64,000 nucleotides of DNA from DATMAM01 sp035559995 (GTDB lineage: Bacteria; Desulfobacterota; Binatia; UBA9968): contig DATMAM010000051.1 of assembly GCA_035559995.1 (NCBI GenBank), forward strand, positions 170,460-234,459. The letters run 5' to 3'. Numbering within the stretch: position 1 is the first letter of the stretch; every line of letters starts with the position of its first letter. A program made the translations under genes and the position numbers. A model generated the notes under the pieces. It saw nothing but the letters and a program-made list of their open reading frames with translations, searched no databases and was not told the DNA's origin. Below, piece after piece: positions 1 to 8,651 of this stretch.

Positions 1-1
1 G

Positions 2-3000
2 AGCGACCTTCTGCGCAGCCGCGAGGCCGAGATCGACGCGCTCAAAGACGGGCTCGCGCGGCTCGAAGCGGCGAAAAGCCAGGCCGAAAAGGCGCTTGAG
101 GACGAGCAAAAGAAGCAACGCGACGCGCTTCAGGCGAAAGAGGCGGCTTTTCAGCAGCTCGAAAACAGCCTCAACGGCAAGCTCCGGCTGATGGAATCCG
201 AGCTGCGGGAAAAGGAAGCGCTTCTCGACGCCCGAACGGACGAGCTTAAGGCGCTCCGCGACGAGGTCGGCACGCTCACGGGCCGGCTGGCCCAGCTTGG
301 AGCCGACAAGGCCCAAGCGGAAGCCTCGTTGCGCCAGGAGCTCGACGAGACGAACGCGCTTCTCGAAGGAAAGCTCGCCGCGCTGCGCGAGCTGGAGGAG
401 CGCCTGGGCGCAACCGTTTCGGCCTTCGAGAGCCAAATGGCCGAAAAGGAAGCCCTGATGCGGCAGCGCGACGCGGAGATCGAGGCGGCGCGCGCCGAGA
501 TGAAGGCGCTTGCCACGGCCGTCTCCGTGAAAGAGCGGGCGGAAAATTCCTTGCGCGAAGAGCTGCGCAAGCATGCGGCGGCGCTTCAGGCGAAAGAGGC
601 GGCTTTTCACCAGCTCGAAAGCAGCCTCAACGGCAAGCTCCAGCTGACGGAATCCGAGCTGCGGGAAAAGGAAGCGCTTCTCGACGCCCGAACGGACGAG
701 CTTAAGGCGCTCCGCGACGAGATCAGGAGCCTAAACGACCGGATCGCGGAGATGGACGCGGCCGAAAGGTCGCTCCGCGAGGAGCTGGCAAAAGAGAAAA
801 GCGCTCTTCAGGCGAGAGACGCCGCGCTCGGCGCACTGGAGAATCAGCTCACGGCCAGGCTTCATGCTTTGGAGGGCGAGCTTCGCGAGAAAGACTCGCT
901 TCTGGAGCGCCGGAGCGCCGAAATCGAATCGCTCCGCTCCGAGGTCGCCGCGCTGACGGGAAGTTTGTCGAGCATCGGCGCCGACCGGGATAAGTCCGGG
1001 AGCCTGCTCGAGCGCGAGCTCAGGCAAAAAACAGAAGCCCTGCAGGCCCAAGAAGCCGCGCTCGCCGAGCTAAAGCAAACCCTAACAGGCAATATTGCCG
1101 CGCTGGAAGAGGAGCTTGGCCAGGCGAGGGAGGGTCTCAGCCGTCGCGACGCTGAGCTGGGGGCGCTCCAGGACGAGCTTAATCGGCTGCGCGCCGAGAA
1201 GGAGGAAGCCTTAAGCCGGCTCGAGCGCGAGCTCAGGCAAAAAACGGAAGCCTTGCAGGCCCAAGAAGCCGCGCTCGGCGAGCTGAGGGAAGCGTCCAGC
1301 GCTCAGCGCCAAGCGCTCGAGCGGCAACTCAAGGAAAAGGATTCGGCTCTGGTGAGCCGCGCCACGGAGCTGGAGGGGCTGCGCGCTGAACGCGACCAGT
1401 TGGCGGCGCGGCTCGACGAGACCGGGGCGGCTCGAAGCGCCGCCGAAAAGGCGCTCCAGGAGGAGCTAGCCAAGGAGAGGCAGGCGCTTCAGGCGAAAGA
1501 CGCCGCGTACCGCGAGCTGGAGACGGATCTTACGGCCAAGCTTCACGCTCTGGAGGAAAACCTTCACGAAAAGGACCGGCTGCTCCACAATCGCGGCGCC
1601 GAGATCGAATCCCTCCGCTCAGAGCTCGCCGCCCTGGCCGGCCGGCTCGCGAGTCTCGATGCGGCGAAACGCCGCGTGGAAGAGCAGGCCGACGAGAAGG
1701 CCCGCGCCCTGGAGCAGAAGGACAGCGTCATCCGAGAGCTCGAGCAACGGCTCGATACGGGGCTTCAGGCTTTGGAACATGAGGCGCGGGAAAAAGATGC
1801 TTTGCTCCGCGCTCAAGCGACGGAACTTGAAGCGCTGCGGTCTGAAATGGGCGCGCTGACAAGCCGCCTCGCCGCGGCGGAGGCCGCCAAGGGCCAGGCC
1901 GAAAAACTCCTCGAGGAGGAGCTCAAAAAACAAAGACACACCCTTCAGGCCAAAGACGCTGCGCTGCGCGAAGCGGAGAGGAGCTGGACCGGAAAGCTCC
2001 ACGCGCTGGAAGATCAGCTCCGCGCGCGGGACAGCTTGCTGCAAAATCGCGCGACCGAACTCGAAACGCTTCGCTCCGAGATCAGCGCTCTCAAGGGCCA
2101 GCTTGCGGCGCTGGGAGCCGACAAAGAGCAGGCCGAAACATTGCTGCAACAGGAGCTCCGGCACACGACCGAGGTCTTGCAGGCCAAAGATGCCGCGTTC
2201 AAGGAGCTCCAGGAAAATCTGGCGACGAGCTTGCGCGCCCTGGAAGAGCGGCTCAACGAGCAGGGCGAGCTCCTGAGAAATCGCGATATGGAGCTCGACG
2301 CCCTCCGCGAGCGACTGCGCGAGACGGAGTCGGCCAAAGACGAAATAGAACAGGCGCTTCGCGAGAAGCAGGACGCGTTGGACGCGACCCAAAGCACCTT
2401 CAAGCAACTGGAACAAACCATCACCAGAACGGTGCAAGAGCTACAGGCTCAACTGTCCGAGCAGGAGAAGCTTCTCGACGAACGTGACAGCGAGCTGGCG
2501 GCTCTCCGGGAGGAGCTGGCGACCATCGGCTCCGCCAAAGAGCAGGCCGAATCCGTGTTGCAAATGCAGCTCAGGGAAAAGCGCGAAGCGCTGGCGGCGA
2601 CCGACTCGACGATCAGCGTGCTGGAAGAGACGATCAGCAAGACCGTCGCGAATCTGGAGCGCCAGCTCGAGCAACAGGCGGAGCTTCTCCAGGCGCGCGA
2701 CGCGGAAATCGAGGCCCTGCGCCGCGAGCTCGAAACGCTCGCCGAGGCGGGGAACGGCTCGGCGGGCGCGCAGGAACGTTACGGCGCGCAAGAGCTGGAG
2801 GAGGCGCTTCGGCGGCTTCAAGTTCTGGAGGGCCAGCTCGCCGAAAAAGATAAAATGATCAACATCCGCGACCGCCAGATCGAAAAAATCGCAACCGAGC
2901 TCGTCGAAAAGAAAGCCGCTCTGGCCAAGCACGAAAGGGCCGTCTGGCGCTCGATCGAGCGGCGAAGCGCCTGGAGGCAGCGGCTGCAAAAGCTCGGCAT

Positions 3001-3016
3001 ACCGATGAAAGACTGA
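2..3016 (+). CDS. Long coiled-coil repeat protein, 5' end outside window
   Basis: The frame is open from the left edge to a TGA at 3014-3016, so only the last ~1004 residues are seen and the true start lies upstream. The composition is almost entirely Glu, Lys, Arg, Leu, Ala and Gln in heptad-like order with no Pro-rich breaks, which predicts one continuous alpha-helical coiled coil. A unit of roughly 75 residues recurs throughout, with a core like LQAKEAAFQQLE followed by LREKEALLDAR. There is no signal peptide or membrane segment in the visible part. The last ~45 residues (after an AGNGSAG linker near protein end -110) are more basic and aromatic (two Trp-Arg pairs), so the C-terminus may bind a partner. 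Function is unknown. Similar coiled coils occur in SMC-like, polarity and surface-polysaccharide proteins, and none can be chosen from this sequence. Confidence 0.85.
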   Translation, partial: SDLLRSREAEIDALKDGLARLEAAKSQAEKALEDEQKKQRDALQAKEAAFQQLENSLNGKLRLMESELREKEALLDARTDELKALRDEVGTLTGRLAQLGADKAQAEASLRQELDETNALLEGKLAALRELEERLGATVSAFESQMAEKEALMRQRDAEIEAARAEMKALATAVSVKERAENSLREELRKHAAALQAKEAAFHQLESSLNGKLQLTESELREKEALLDARTDELKALRDEIRSLNDRIAEMDAAERSLREELAKEKSALQARDAALGALENQLTARLHALEGELREKDSLLERRSAEIESLRSEVAALTGSLSSIGADRDKSGSLLERELRQKTEALQAQEAALAELKQTLTGNIAALEEELGQAREGLSRRDAELGALQDELNRLRAEKEEALSRLERELRQKTEALQAQEAALGELREASSAQRQALERQLKEKDSALVSRATELEGLRAERDQLAARLDETGAARSAAEKALQEELAKERQALQAKDAAYRELETDLTAKLHALEENLHEKDRLLHNRGAEIESLRSELAALAGRLASLDAAKRRVEEQADEKARALEQKDSVIRELEQRLDTGLQALEHEAREKDALLRAQATELEALRSEMGALTSRLAAAEAAKGQAEKLLEEELKKQRHTLQAKDAALREAERSWTGKLHALEDQLRARDSLLQNRATELETLRSEISALKGQLAALGADKEQAETLLQQELRHTTEVLQAKDAAFKELQENLATSLRALEERLNEQGELLRNRDMELDALRERLRETESAKDEIEQALREKQDALDATQSTFKQLEQTITRTVQELQAQLSEQEKLLDERDSELAALREELATIGSAKEQAESVLQMQLREKREALAATDSTISVLEETISKTVANLERQLEQQAELLQARDAEIEALRRELETLAEAGNGSAGAQERYGAQELEEALRRLQVLEGQLAEKDKMINIRDRQIEKIATELVEKKAALAKHERAVWRSIERRSAWRQRLQKLGIPMKD
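125..721 (+). repeat. Near-identical 141-nt direct repeats inside the coiled-coil gene
   Basis: Bases 125-265 and 581-721 match over 141 nt with about four differences, 456 nt (152 codons) apart and in frame. A second shorter pair, 1007-1071 and 1220-1284, matches over about 65 nt. This points to recent in-frame duplication of the helical unit and makes the locus prone to expansion or contraction. Confidence 0.85.
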
Positions 3017-3133
3017 TCGCGGCAAAAGCCTCAACTCCCGCCGCCCCCGCTCCTCGTTGACAAACCGGACCGCTATGGATAATCAGCCGGTTGAGCCGAA
3101 CATTGCTTAAAGGGAGGCCGAGGGACAGGAGCG

Positions 3134-4270
3134 ATGACGCCTTACCGGTTGCTCGACGCGGACTCGCACGTCAGCGAACCTCTGAATCTGTGGCGCGAGC
3201 GCTTGCCCGAAAGGTTTCGTGACAAGGCGCCGCGCATGCTGACGGAATACAAAGGCAAGCCTGGCGCCTGGTGGCTCATCGAGGAGGACCGCGAGCCGCA
3301 CAATGTCATTTTGGGATTCGGGGCGAACAAGACTCTGGAGGAGTTGCAGCAGTTTTTGCAAGGCTTCTCTTACGCCGGCGCGCACCGCGGCGGGTGGGAT
3401 CCGGCCCAGCGGCTCAAGGACATGGACCGGGACGGCGTGGCGGGCGACGTCCTCTACACGACGCTCGGTTTTCGCATGTTTTGGATACGGGACGCAGACT
3501 TTCAGCGAGCCTGCTTTCAAGTTTACAACGACTGGCTCGCCGAGTTCTGTAGCTACGCGCCCGCGCGCTTGAAGGGGGTCGCCCTGATCTCGCTCTACGA
3601 TCCCCGACAGGCCGCCGCGGATCTCGAGCGCTGCGTCAACGACGGGCTTGCCGGAGCGCTGATCTGGGCATCGCCGCCGGCAGAGCTTCCCTTTTACTCG
3701 GAAATTTACGATCCGTTTTGGGCGGCCGCGCAGGAGCTCGGCGTGCCGCTCAGCATTCACGAGTTTGCCGGCTTCGAGCGGATCTACTGGGAATCGACGC
3801 CGGAACGCAGAGCCATCGCCGGCGCGGTCGCTTCCCACGAGGTCGAGACCACGTTCGCGACGTTTATCTTATCCGGCATCCTCGAGCGCTTCCCGCGCCT
3901 GCGGATAATCTCGGCCGAACTGAACTGTGGCTGGCTCGCGTACTTTCTTTACCGCATGGACAAGACGTTTGCGTCGCGCGGCGAGCGCTTGCGCGGCAGT
4001 CCTTTCGCGACCAAGCTGAGCTTAAAGCCCAGCGACTATTTTCATCGACAGATGTACGCAACGTTCATCGACGACGCTTTCGGCATCGCGCACCGCGACG
4101 AAATCGGCGTCGACAACTTGCTCTGGTCGTCCGACTTCCCGCATAGCGCGACTTTCTGGCCGCACTCGCAGGAAAAGGTCGCGGCCGATTTTGCGGCGGT
4201 GGGCGAGGAGGACAAAAGGAAAATCTTGCGCGACAATACGGCCCAGCTTTACCGCTTCGATCTCGCCTGA
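3134..4270 (+). CDS. Amidohydrolase-family metal-dependent hydrolase
   Basis: This 378-residue protein has the pattern of the amidohydrolase-2 (ACMSD-like) TIM-barrel family, which hydrolyses or decarboxylates small carboxylated or aromatic compounds. The N-terminal DADSHVSEP motif (residues 8-16) carries the first metal-site region, SIHEFAG near residue 207 supplies a strand-5 His, and SSDFPH near residue 331-336 supplies the late catalytic Asp. Only one His is present in the first motif, as in many members of this subgroup. There is no signal peptide, so it is cytoplasmic. An AGGAG stands just before the ATG. It is transcribed alone. The substrate cannot be told; the nearby Rieske oxygenase and GST-like genes suggest catabolism of aromatic or halogenated compounds. 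Confidence 0.85.
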   Translation: MTPYRLLDADSHVSEPLNLWRERLPERFRDKAPRMLTEYKGKPGAWWLIEEDREPHNVILGFGANKTLEELQQFLQGFSYAGAHRGGWDPAQRLKDMDRDGVAGDVLYTTLGFRMFWIRDADFQRACFQVYNDWLAEFCSYAPARLKGVALISLYDPRQAAADLERCVNDGLAGALIWASPPAELPFYSEIYDPFWAAAQELGVPLSIHEFAGFERIYWESTPERRAIAGAVASHEVETTFATFILSGILERFPRLRIISAELNCGWLAYFLYRMDKTFASRGERLRGSPFATKLSLKPSDYFHRQMYATFIDDAFGIAHRDEIGVDNLLWSSDFPHSATFWPHSQEKVAADFAAVGEEDKRKILRDNTAQLYRFDLA

Positions 4271-4328
4271 GGCGGCGGATTCGAGGAGGTGCGCGCCGGC
4301 CTCCTCTCATCCCGCGTCGCCCGGCCGT

Positions 4329-4484
4329 TCAGTCCTGCGCGTGCTCGTACTTGAACTTGCGCATCTCCCGCACCCGAGTCTGCCACGAGCCGTCGCTTTC
4401 CTCTTCAGCGCGAAGCGAAGCGGCGCTCGCCGCGAGACTTCCGGCCATCAAGAAGGCCGCAAAGAGTAATCTCGCCAATTTCAT
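4329..4484 (-). CDS. Small secreted protein, 51 aa
   Basis: This short frame on the minus strand reads MKLARLLFAAFLMAGS and continues with an Ala/Ser-rich stretch, a typical Sec signal peptide of about 21-26 residues. The mature part is only ~25-30 residues, acidic at its start (EEESDGSW) and basic afterwards, ending KYEHAQD. A very strong ribosome binding site, AAAGGAGGTGA, stands 5 bases before the ATG, which is the best reason to believe it is translated. It lies head to head with the cysteine-rich secreted protein at 4809, and both begin with similar signal sequences. No family is recognised. It could be an exported peptide or a small periplasmic subunit. Confidence 0.7.
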   Translation of the reverse strand: MKLARLLFAAFLMAGSLAASAASLRAEEESDGSWQTRVREMRKFKYEHAQD

Positions 4485-4808
4485 TTCGTTCACCTCCTTT
4501 CCTTTATAATTTTACTTGCTTTGTGCTCGTCCTGCTCTGTCGAAGCACGGGACATGCCAATCGGGCGCTGACGAGTTTTTCCCCCTCAATATCGAGCACA
4601 AGACCTTTGCGCGGCCTTTTCGCAGCAGGGGCGAATGTATCTTTTCAGTGAGACTCGCGCACAAAAGGATTCATAACGGTCGACTGCCGAGTCTCGTACG
4701 ATCCTCTTGATGCGCCGCCGCAACGGTGCCTAAAGCTTGGCACGGGCGTTGCTCATCATCTTCGCGGCGCAAACAGCGCCAATTGAGAGCAGAACGGAGG
4801 TGAGAGAG
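4485..4808. other. Intergenic region between two divergent small secreted genes
   Basis: This 324-base gap contains a sigma-54-type promoter on the plus strand (4737-4753) and a dispersed-repeat core, GCTCTGTCGAAG at 4534-4545, that is also found in inverted form at 7207-7218. No tRNA or further coding frame was seen. Confidence 0.6.
4737..4753 (+). promoter_or_regulatory. Sigma-54 (-24/-12) promoter
   Basis: TTGGCACGGGCGTTGCT matches the RpoN consensus (TGGCAC, five bases, TTGCW) at every conserved position: GG at 4739-4740 and GC at 4751-4752. Transcription would start near 4764, giving a 5' leader of about 45 bases before the ATG at 4809. The match and position are seen directly; use by RpoN is inferred. 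An enhancer-binding-protein site was not identified. Confidence 0.75.
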
Positions 4809-5111
4809 ATGAAAATAAAAATGGTCCGGGAACTCTTGGTTGCCGGTTCTTTAGTCCTGGCGGGTTTTCCCGCGCAGGCCTCGGCGACCATTTCGGACAG
4901 CGAGTCCTGCTCCCGGTGCTGCCGGATGAGATTTCCGCTTGGCTATGCGGCGAGTCTCAGCTTGGACGGGCCGGAGCGCGCGCATGCGAGCTTGGCCGGC
5001 ACGTACCGCGACCCCTGTGACTACGAGCCGATCGATTGCTGCCCTTATTTCTGCGACGATTTTCCCTTGCCTCAACCCTGCAATCACCGGCGCGATCACG
5101 AGCGGCCCTGA
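4809..5111 (+). CDS. Small secreted cysteine-rich protein, 100 aa
   Basis: The start is set by GGAGGTGA eight bases before the ATG and by the Sec signal peptide that follows (residues 1-24, ending FPAQA). A longer frame from 4737 would start inside the sigma-54 promoter and is not credible. The mature ~76-residue chain holds eight cysteines at residues 34, 37, 38, 70, 77, 78, 82 and 91, arranged CxxCC and CCxxxC. That fits four disulfides or a metal site. The C-terminus is His/Arg-rich (NHRRDHERP). The predicted location is the periplasm or outside the cell. Expression is probably RpoN-dependent. No known family is recognised. Confidence 0.75.
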   Translation: MKIKMVRELLVAGSLVLAGFPAQASATISDSESCSRCCRMRFPLGYAASLSLDGPERAHASLAGTYRDPCDYEPIDCCPYFCDDFPLPQPCNHRRDHERP

Positions 5112-5177
5112 GAGCCGCTTCTCGGAGCGCAAGTTCTCGCTAGTGCAACCCGGCTGCCTGCGCCAGCCGACCTCCAA

Positions 5178-5894
5178 CTAACCGTCCAGCTCGGGATAGT
5201 GCCGGAAAATATCCTGTTGATTGAAAGGCGTACGGCGCGGCGAGGAAAGATACTGGCTGAGGCGCGGGCGAGTTGAGACGCGATCATGGAGCGCGACGAC
5301 TCGCGGGTGGCGCCGCTCAAGGCGGCCCATCGCGCGGGGAAAAGCATAACGGAGGCCGGCGACCATTTGAAATAGCGAAAGATCCACGTAGGAGCACGCG
5401 CTGCCCAGGAGATAATTCGTTTCTTTGCGGTTCCGCTCGAGCACGCGTTCAAAATAGCCGAGAAACTTGGGCAGCCGTTCTTCCCTAAAGTGCACCGCGC
5501 GCCGCTTCGCCTCGCGCTTCTGTTCCTCGTAATAAAGAGAGCCGGAAATTGGATGATGCGTATCGTGCACTTCAGCGACCCAGTCGGCGATTGTAAGCTG
5601 CAACTGGTGCGCCCAGAGACGGCCGGCTTCGTCTCGGGGCGCAAGGCTAAGCCTCGGGCCCAGAAAAAACAGAATGTTGGCGGTCTGCGCGATCACAAGC
5701 TTGCCCGCCTTCAAAAAAGGCGGCGCAAACGGCGGGCGCTCGGCCGCGCGGCTTTGCAAAAAGCGCTCCATCGTAGCCATGCCGCGCTTGGAGCGCGCGA
5801 CATCGATATAGTCCGCGCCCGCGTCCTCGAGCGCGAGCCGCACAAACTCCCCGCGTCCCTGAATGCCCGGCCAATAGTAGAGCTCGTAGCGCAT
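5178..5894 (-). CDS. Glutathione S-transferase-like protein
   Basis: This 238-residue protein has the two-part GST layout. Residues 1-80 form a thioredoxin-like domain beginning MRYELYYWPGIQGRGEFVRL, like sigma/Ure2p-type GSTs, with the catalytic Tyr region near residues 3-7. The rest is an all-helical domain containing the typical SYVDLSLFQMV segment. The start was placed at 5894 because the frame upstream of it (to 6014) overlaps the end of the neighbouring solute-binding-protein gene and lacks GST homology. It probably conjugates glutathione or isomerises an electrophilic substrate in the cytoplasm. It follows the ABC binding-protein gene by 85 bases on the same strand. The substrate is unknown. 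Confidence 0.82.
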   Translation of the reverse strand: MRYELYYWPGIQGRGEFVRLALEDAGADYIDVARSKRGMATMERFLQSRAAERPPFAPPFLKAGKLVIAQTANILFFLGPRLSLAPRDEAGRLWAHQLQLTIADWVAEVHDTHHPISGSLYYEEQKREAKRRAVHFREERLPKFLGYFERVLERNRKETNYLLGSACSYVDLSLFQMVAGLRYAFPRAMGRLERRHPRVVALHDRVSTRPRLSQYLSSPRRTPFNQQDIFRHYPELDG

Positions 5895-5979
5895 CGGTCG
5901 TTTTCCATGTTTGCGGGTCAAATTCGCGCCCGCGGCAACCGCCGCGCGTCGCCAGAGTCGACGTTTTGCTTTTATTTCT

Positions 5980-7098
5980 CTACCGCTCCGCCTTTGGGAA
6001 TCCGTAGGCCTCAAAAACTTTGGCCATCCACGGCTCGAGATTGGCGTGGTTGTCCCAGCTTACCCAGGAGAGCTTCTTCCCTCTGAGCTGCTGCTCCACG
6101 GCCCCGCCGCGAAAATAATGCGACGAGCCCAGAGGTTCGTGCTCGTCGGCAATCTTCTGCGATTCCGCGCTCGCCATCCACTCCAGCCACAGAAGCGCCG
6201 CATGCGGGTTTTGCGAGGTCGCCGGAATCGCCTGCTCCGAATGCAAATAGACGGGCACCGGCTCCAATAAAACCTGTTGCAGCACGCCGGCTCGGTCCTT
6301 GGCCTGCGCGCGCTTCACCGTGTGAAACATCGTGCCGATCATCAGAGGAACTTCGCCGGCCATCATCGCCGTCAGAGTTCGGCTGACGCCCCGGACCCAG
6401 ATCGGCTGCTGCGCCGCAAGCTTGCGCGCGAAGTCGAGCGTCTTTTCGAAGCCCCACGCGGGAACCAAAGAAGCAATCGACCTCGTCGTGATATCCGCGG
6501 CGAACTTCCTGCCCTTGAACTCCGGTTTCAGATAGTCTTCCCACGTCTTCGGCACCTGAGCGCGAGACAACAGGCCGTTGTTGTAGGCATGGCCGACCAG
6601 CCGCGTGTAGAACGCGCCGATATTCCGGTTCTTTGGATCGATCATCGGCGGCGGAATCTGCAGCACGCCGTGCTCGGCCATGCCGAGCAGGTCCACCTTC
6701 CAGAGATAAGGCAAAAACTCGCTGTACAGGTCGCGGCTCGCGTAAATAACGTCCCAGTCCTTGGCCTGGCCGCTCTTGATCTCGAGCACGCTGCGCTGGA
6801 CCATGTCGACGCCGGTGATTTCTTGCGCGTAAAGATCGATGAACGGATACTTCTGGGCGAACGCCTTGCTGGCGGCCTTGAGCGTTGCGACTTCCATGTT
6901 GACGGAAATCCTGAGCTTGCCTTCCTTTTTTGCTCTCGCCACGATCTCGTCGCGGCTTGCGAAAAACGCGTAGCCTCGCGCGTCCGCGGCTTGCTTCGCC
7001 TTCAGCAAAACCGAATGGGCTTCGCCGGCAAAAGCGCGGAAGGCAAGGACCAAAACCACGCACGTCGCAAAAAGTGGCGCGCTCGTTTTTTGCCGCAT
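5980..7098 (-). CDS. ABC transporter periplasmic solute-binding protein, iron-type (family 1)
   Basis: The protein is 372 residues with a Sec signal peptide (residues 1-24, ending RAFAG). The rest is the two-lobed family-1 binding fold also found in Fe(III)- and thiamine-binding proteins: an AKKEGKL motif near residue 57, then the SGQAKDWDVIYAS lobe segment and a PKTWEDYLKPEFKGR hinge segment. It resembles the second binding protein at 46908-47969. No permease or ATPase lies beside it, so it is an orphan receptor here or uses a remote transporter. Iron is the family's usual ligand, but organic anions and phosphonate-like ligands are also known, so the substrate is open. Confidence 0.82.
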   Translation of the reverse strand: MRQKTSAPLFATCVVLVLAFRAFAGEAHSVLLKAKQAADARGYAFFASRDEIVARAKKEGKLRISVNMEVATLKAASKAFAQKYPFIDLYAQEITGVDMVQRSVLEIKSGQAKDWDVIYASRDLYSEFLPYLWKVDLLGMAEHGVLQIPPPMIDPKNRNIGAFYTRLVGHAYNNGLLSRAQVPKTWEDYLKPEFKGRKFAADITTRSIASLVPAWGFEKTLDFARKLAAQQPIWVRGVSRTLTAMMAGEVPLMIGTMFHTVKRAQAKDRAGVLQQVLLEPVPVYLHSEQAIPATSQNPHAALLWLEWMASAESQKIADEHEPLGSSHYFRGGAVEQQLRGKKLSWVSWDNHANLEPWMAKVFEAYGFPKAER

Positions 7099-7391
7099 TT
7101 TTTTTCCGCGATAACGCTCTCGGTCTCCGCTATCACAGCGCCGGGCAATAGATCAAGCAGGAGAGATTTCGGGACGAACAGTGTTCGACCAAGCTAAAAG
7201 GCATGCCCTTCGACAGAGCTCGTGGCATGCCTTTGCGGAGAGGAAATTCCTCACTCGGCAAAGGAACGATGCGGGAACGGGCGCGCGGCGCCCAGCGAAA
7301 GCCAGCCGACTTGCCCGAACCCGCCGCCGGATTTAAGATGAGGCGCAAGCTCAGTTCTCCAGCGCCGCGCGATGGGTAAAAGGAGGAAGCT
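7099..7391. other. Divergent intergenic region with a long inverted repeat
   Basis: The gap separates two divergently transcribed genes (binding protein and Rieske oxygenase) and holds the 11-bp inverted repeat at 7197-7234. No coding frame is supported. Promoters for both genes should lie here but no clear sigma-70 boxes stand out. Confidence 0.5.
7197..7234. repeat. Perfect 11-bp inverted repeat (hairpin or operator)
   Basis: AAAGGCATGCC at 7197-7207 and GGCATGCCTTT at 7224-7234 are exact inverted copies with a 16-base spacer. The spacer begins with CTTCGACAGAGC, a core also present inverted at 4534-4545. Either a REP-like dispersed element or an operator between divergent genes is possible; the shared core favours REP-like. 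Confidence 0.7.
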
Positions 7392-8651
7392 ATGCTGACG
7401 AGCGAGGAAAACGAGCGCCTGACGAGGGTTGGACCGGGGACGCCGATGGGGGAGCTGTTTCGCCGCTACTGGCATCCCATCGCCGCCGTCTCTCAGATGC
7501 GGCGGCGAAGCACGTTCCCGGTGCGAATCCTCGGCGAGGATCTCGTGCTCTACCGCGACCGTTCGGGAAGCTATGGTCTGGTCGGGCCGCAGTGCCCGCA
7601 CCGCAAGATGTCGATGATGTACGGCATCCCCGAAGCGGGCGGCATCCGCTGCGCCTACCATGGCTGGATGTTCGACAGCGAAGGCCGCTGCGTCGAGCAG
7701 CCTTACGAAGATACCGAAGATCCCGCCGGCCACTTTCGAGAAAAAGTCAAAATCGTCGCTTACCCTGTCCGGGAGATGTCCGGCCTTGTTTTCGCCTATC
7801 TCGGCCCCAAGCCGGAGCCGCTGCTGCCGCGGTGGGACCTCTACGCGATGGAAGGAGTTCTGCGCGACATCGGCTACGCGGTGATCCCGTGCAACTGGCT
7901 GCAGATCATGGAGAACTCGCTCGATCCCGTTCATGTCGAGTGGCTGCACCAGAACTTCTACAATCACGTCGTCGAGCAGCTGCAAAAGCCGCAGCTAAGG
8001 CGCGCGCGCCAGAAGCACGCCAAGATCGGTTTCGACCGCTTCGAGTACGGCATCATCAAGCGGCGCATGCTCGAGGGGGAGACCGAAGAGGACGACGACT
8101 GGAAAGTCGGCCACCCGGTGGTTTTTCCAAACATCTTGCGCCAGGGCGCGGTCGGAAGGAAAGGCGGCGCCGGCTTTCAGATCCGCGTGCCGATCGACGA
8201 CACGCGCACCGCGCACTGGTGGTACCGCTGCTATCAAAAGTCCGCCGACGAGCCGGAACAGAGCCCCGAAGAGATCCCGTTCTACGAGGTGCCCGTTCCG
8301 CAGCTGAGCGACAACGGCGAGCCCCAATGGCAGTACTTGGACAACAACAGCGGGCAAGACATCGCGGCGTGGATCACTCAAGGCGCGATCGTCGACCGCT
8401 CGACGGAGGCGCTCGGGCGCTCCGACAGAGGCATCATTCTCTATCGCCGCATGCTGGAAGAGCAGGTCGCGCTGATGGAAAGCGGCAAAGATCCGATCAA
8501 TGTTTTCCGCGATCCGGCCAAAAACGTCTATTTACACCTGCCCACGGAGGAAAATTTTCTCGCCGGAGCGGCGTACGCATCGAACCGCCGCACGGGCGCG
8601 ACGACGAAATACAGCCCCGTGCTGAACCGGAGAGAAGCCGCGGGCAAGTAA
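7392..8651 (+). CDS. Rieske non-heme iron oxygenase, large subunit (phthalate dioxygenase-like)
   Basis: The 419-residue protein has an N-terminal Rieske [2Fe-2S] site, C68-P-H70 and C87-A-Y-H90. A catalytic domain follows whose mononuclear iron site is seen in ENSLDPVHVEWLH (residues 174-186, with D178, H181 and H186). This is the single-alpha-subunit type that hydroxylates or demethylates aromatic carboxylates using electrons from a separate reductase. No reductase or ferredoxin gene is adjacent. AGGAGGA stands seven bases before the ATG. It is cytoplasmic. The substrate is not deducible; phthalate, vanillate-type O-demethylation or carnitine-like substrates are all precedents. Confidence 0.88.
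   Translation: MLTSEENERLTRVGPGTPMGELFRRYWHPIAAVSQMRRRSTFPVRILGEDLVLYRDRSGSYGLVGPQCPHRKMSMMYGIPEAGGIRCAYHGWMFDSEGRCVEQPYEDTEDPAGHFREKVKIVAYPVREMSGLVFAYLGPKPEPLLPRWDLYAMEGVLRDIGYAVIPCNWLQIMENSLDPVHVEWLHQNFYNHVVEQLQKPQLRRARQKHAKIGFDRFEYGIIKRRMLEGETEEDDDWKVGHPVVFPNILRQGAVGRKGGAGFQIRVPIDDTRTAHWWYRCYQKSADEPEQSPEEIPFYEVPVPQLSDNGEPQWQYLDNNSGQDIAAWITQGAIVDRSTEALGRSDRGIILYRRMLEEQVALMESGKDPINVFRDPAKNVYLHLPTEENFLAGAAYASNRRTGATTKYSPVLNRREAAGK

Noticed and set aside
4544..4560. Second sigma-54-like site on the minus strand (TTGGCATGTCCCGTGCT) ahead of the 51-residue gene
   Set aside because: It departs from the consensus at the -24 and -12 boxes and overlaps the dispersed-repeat core, so chance similarity is more likely.
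7216..7236. TGGCAT ... TTGC resembling a sigma-54 promoter before the Rieske oxygenase gene
   Set aside because: The spacing is four bases instead of five and it is part of the inverted repeat.
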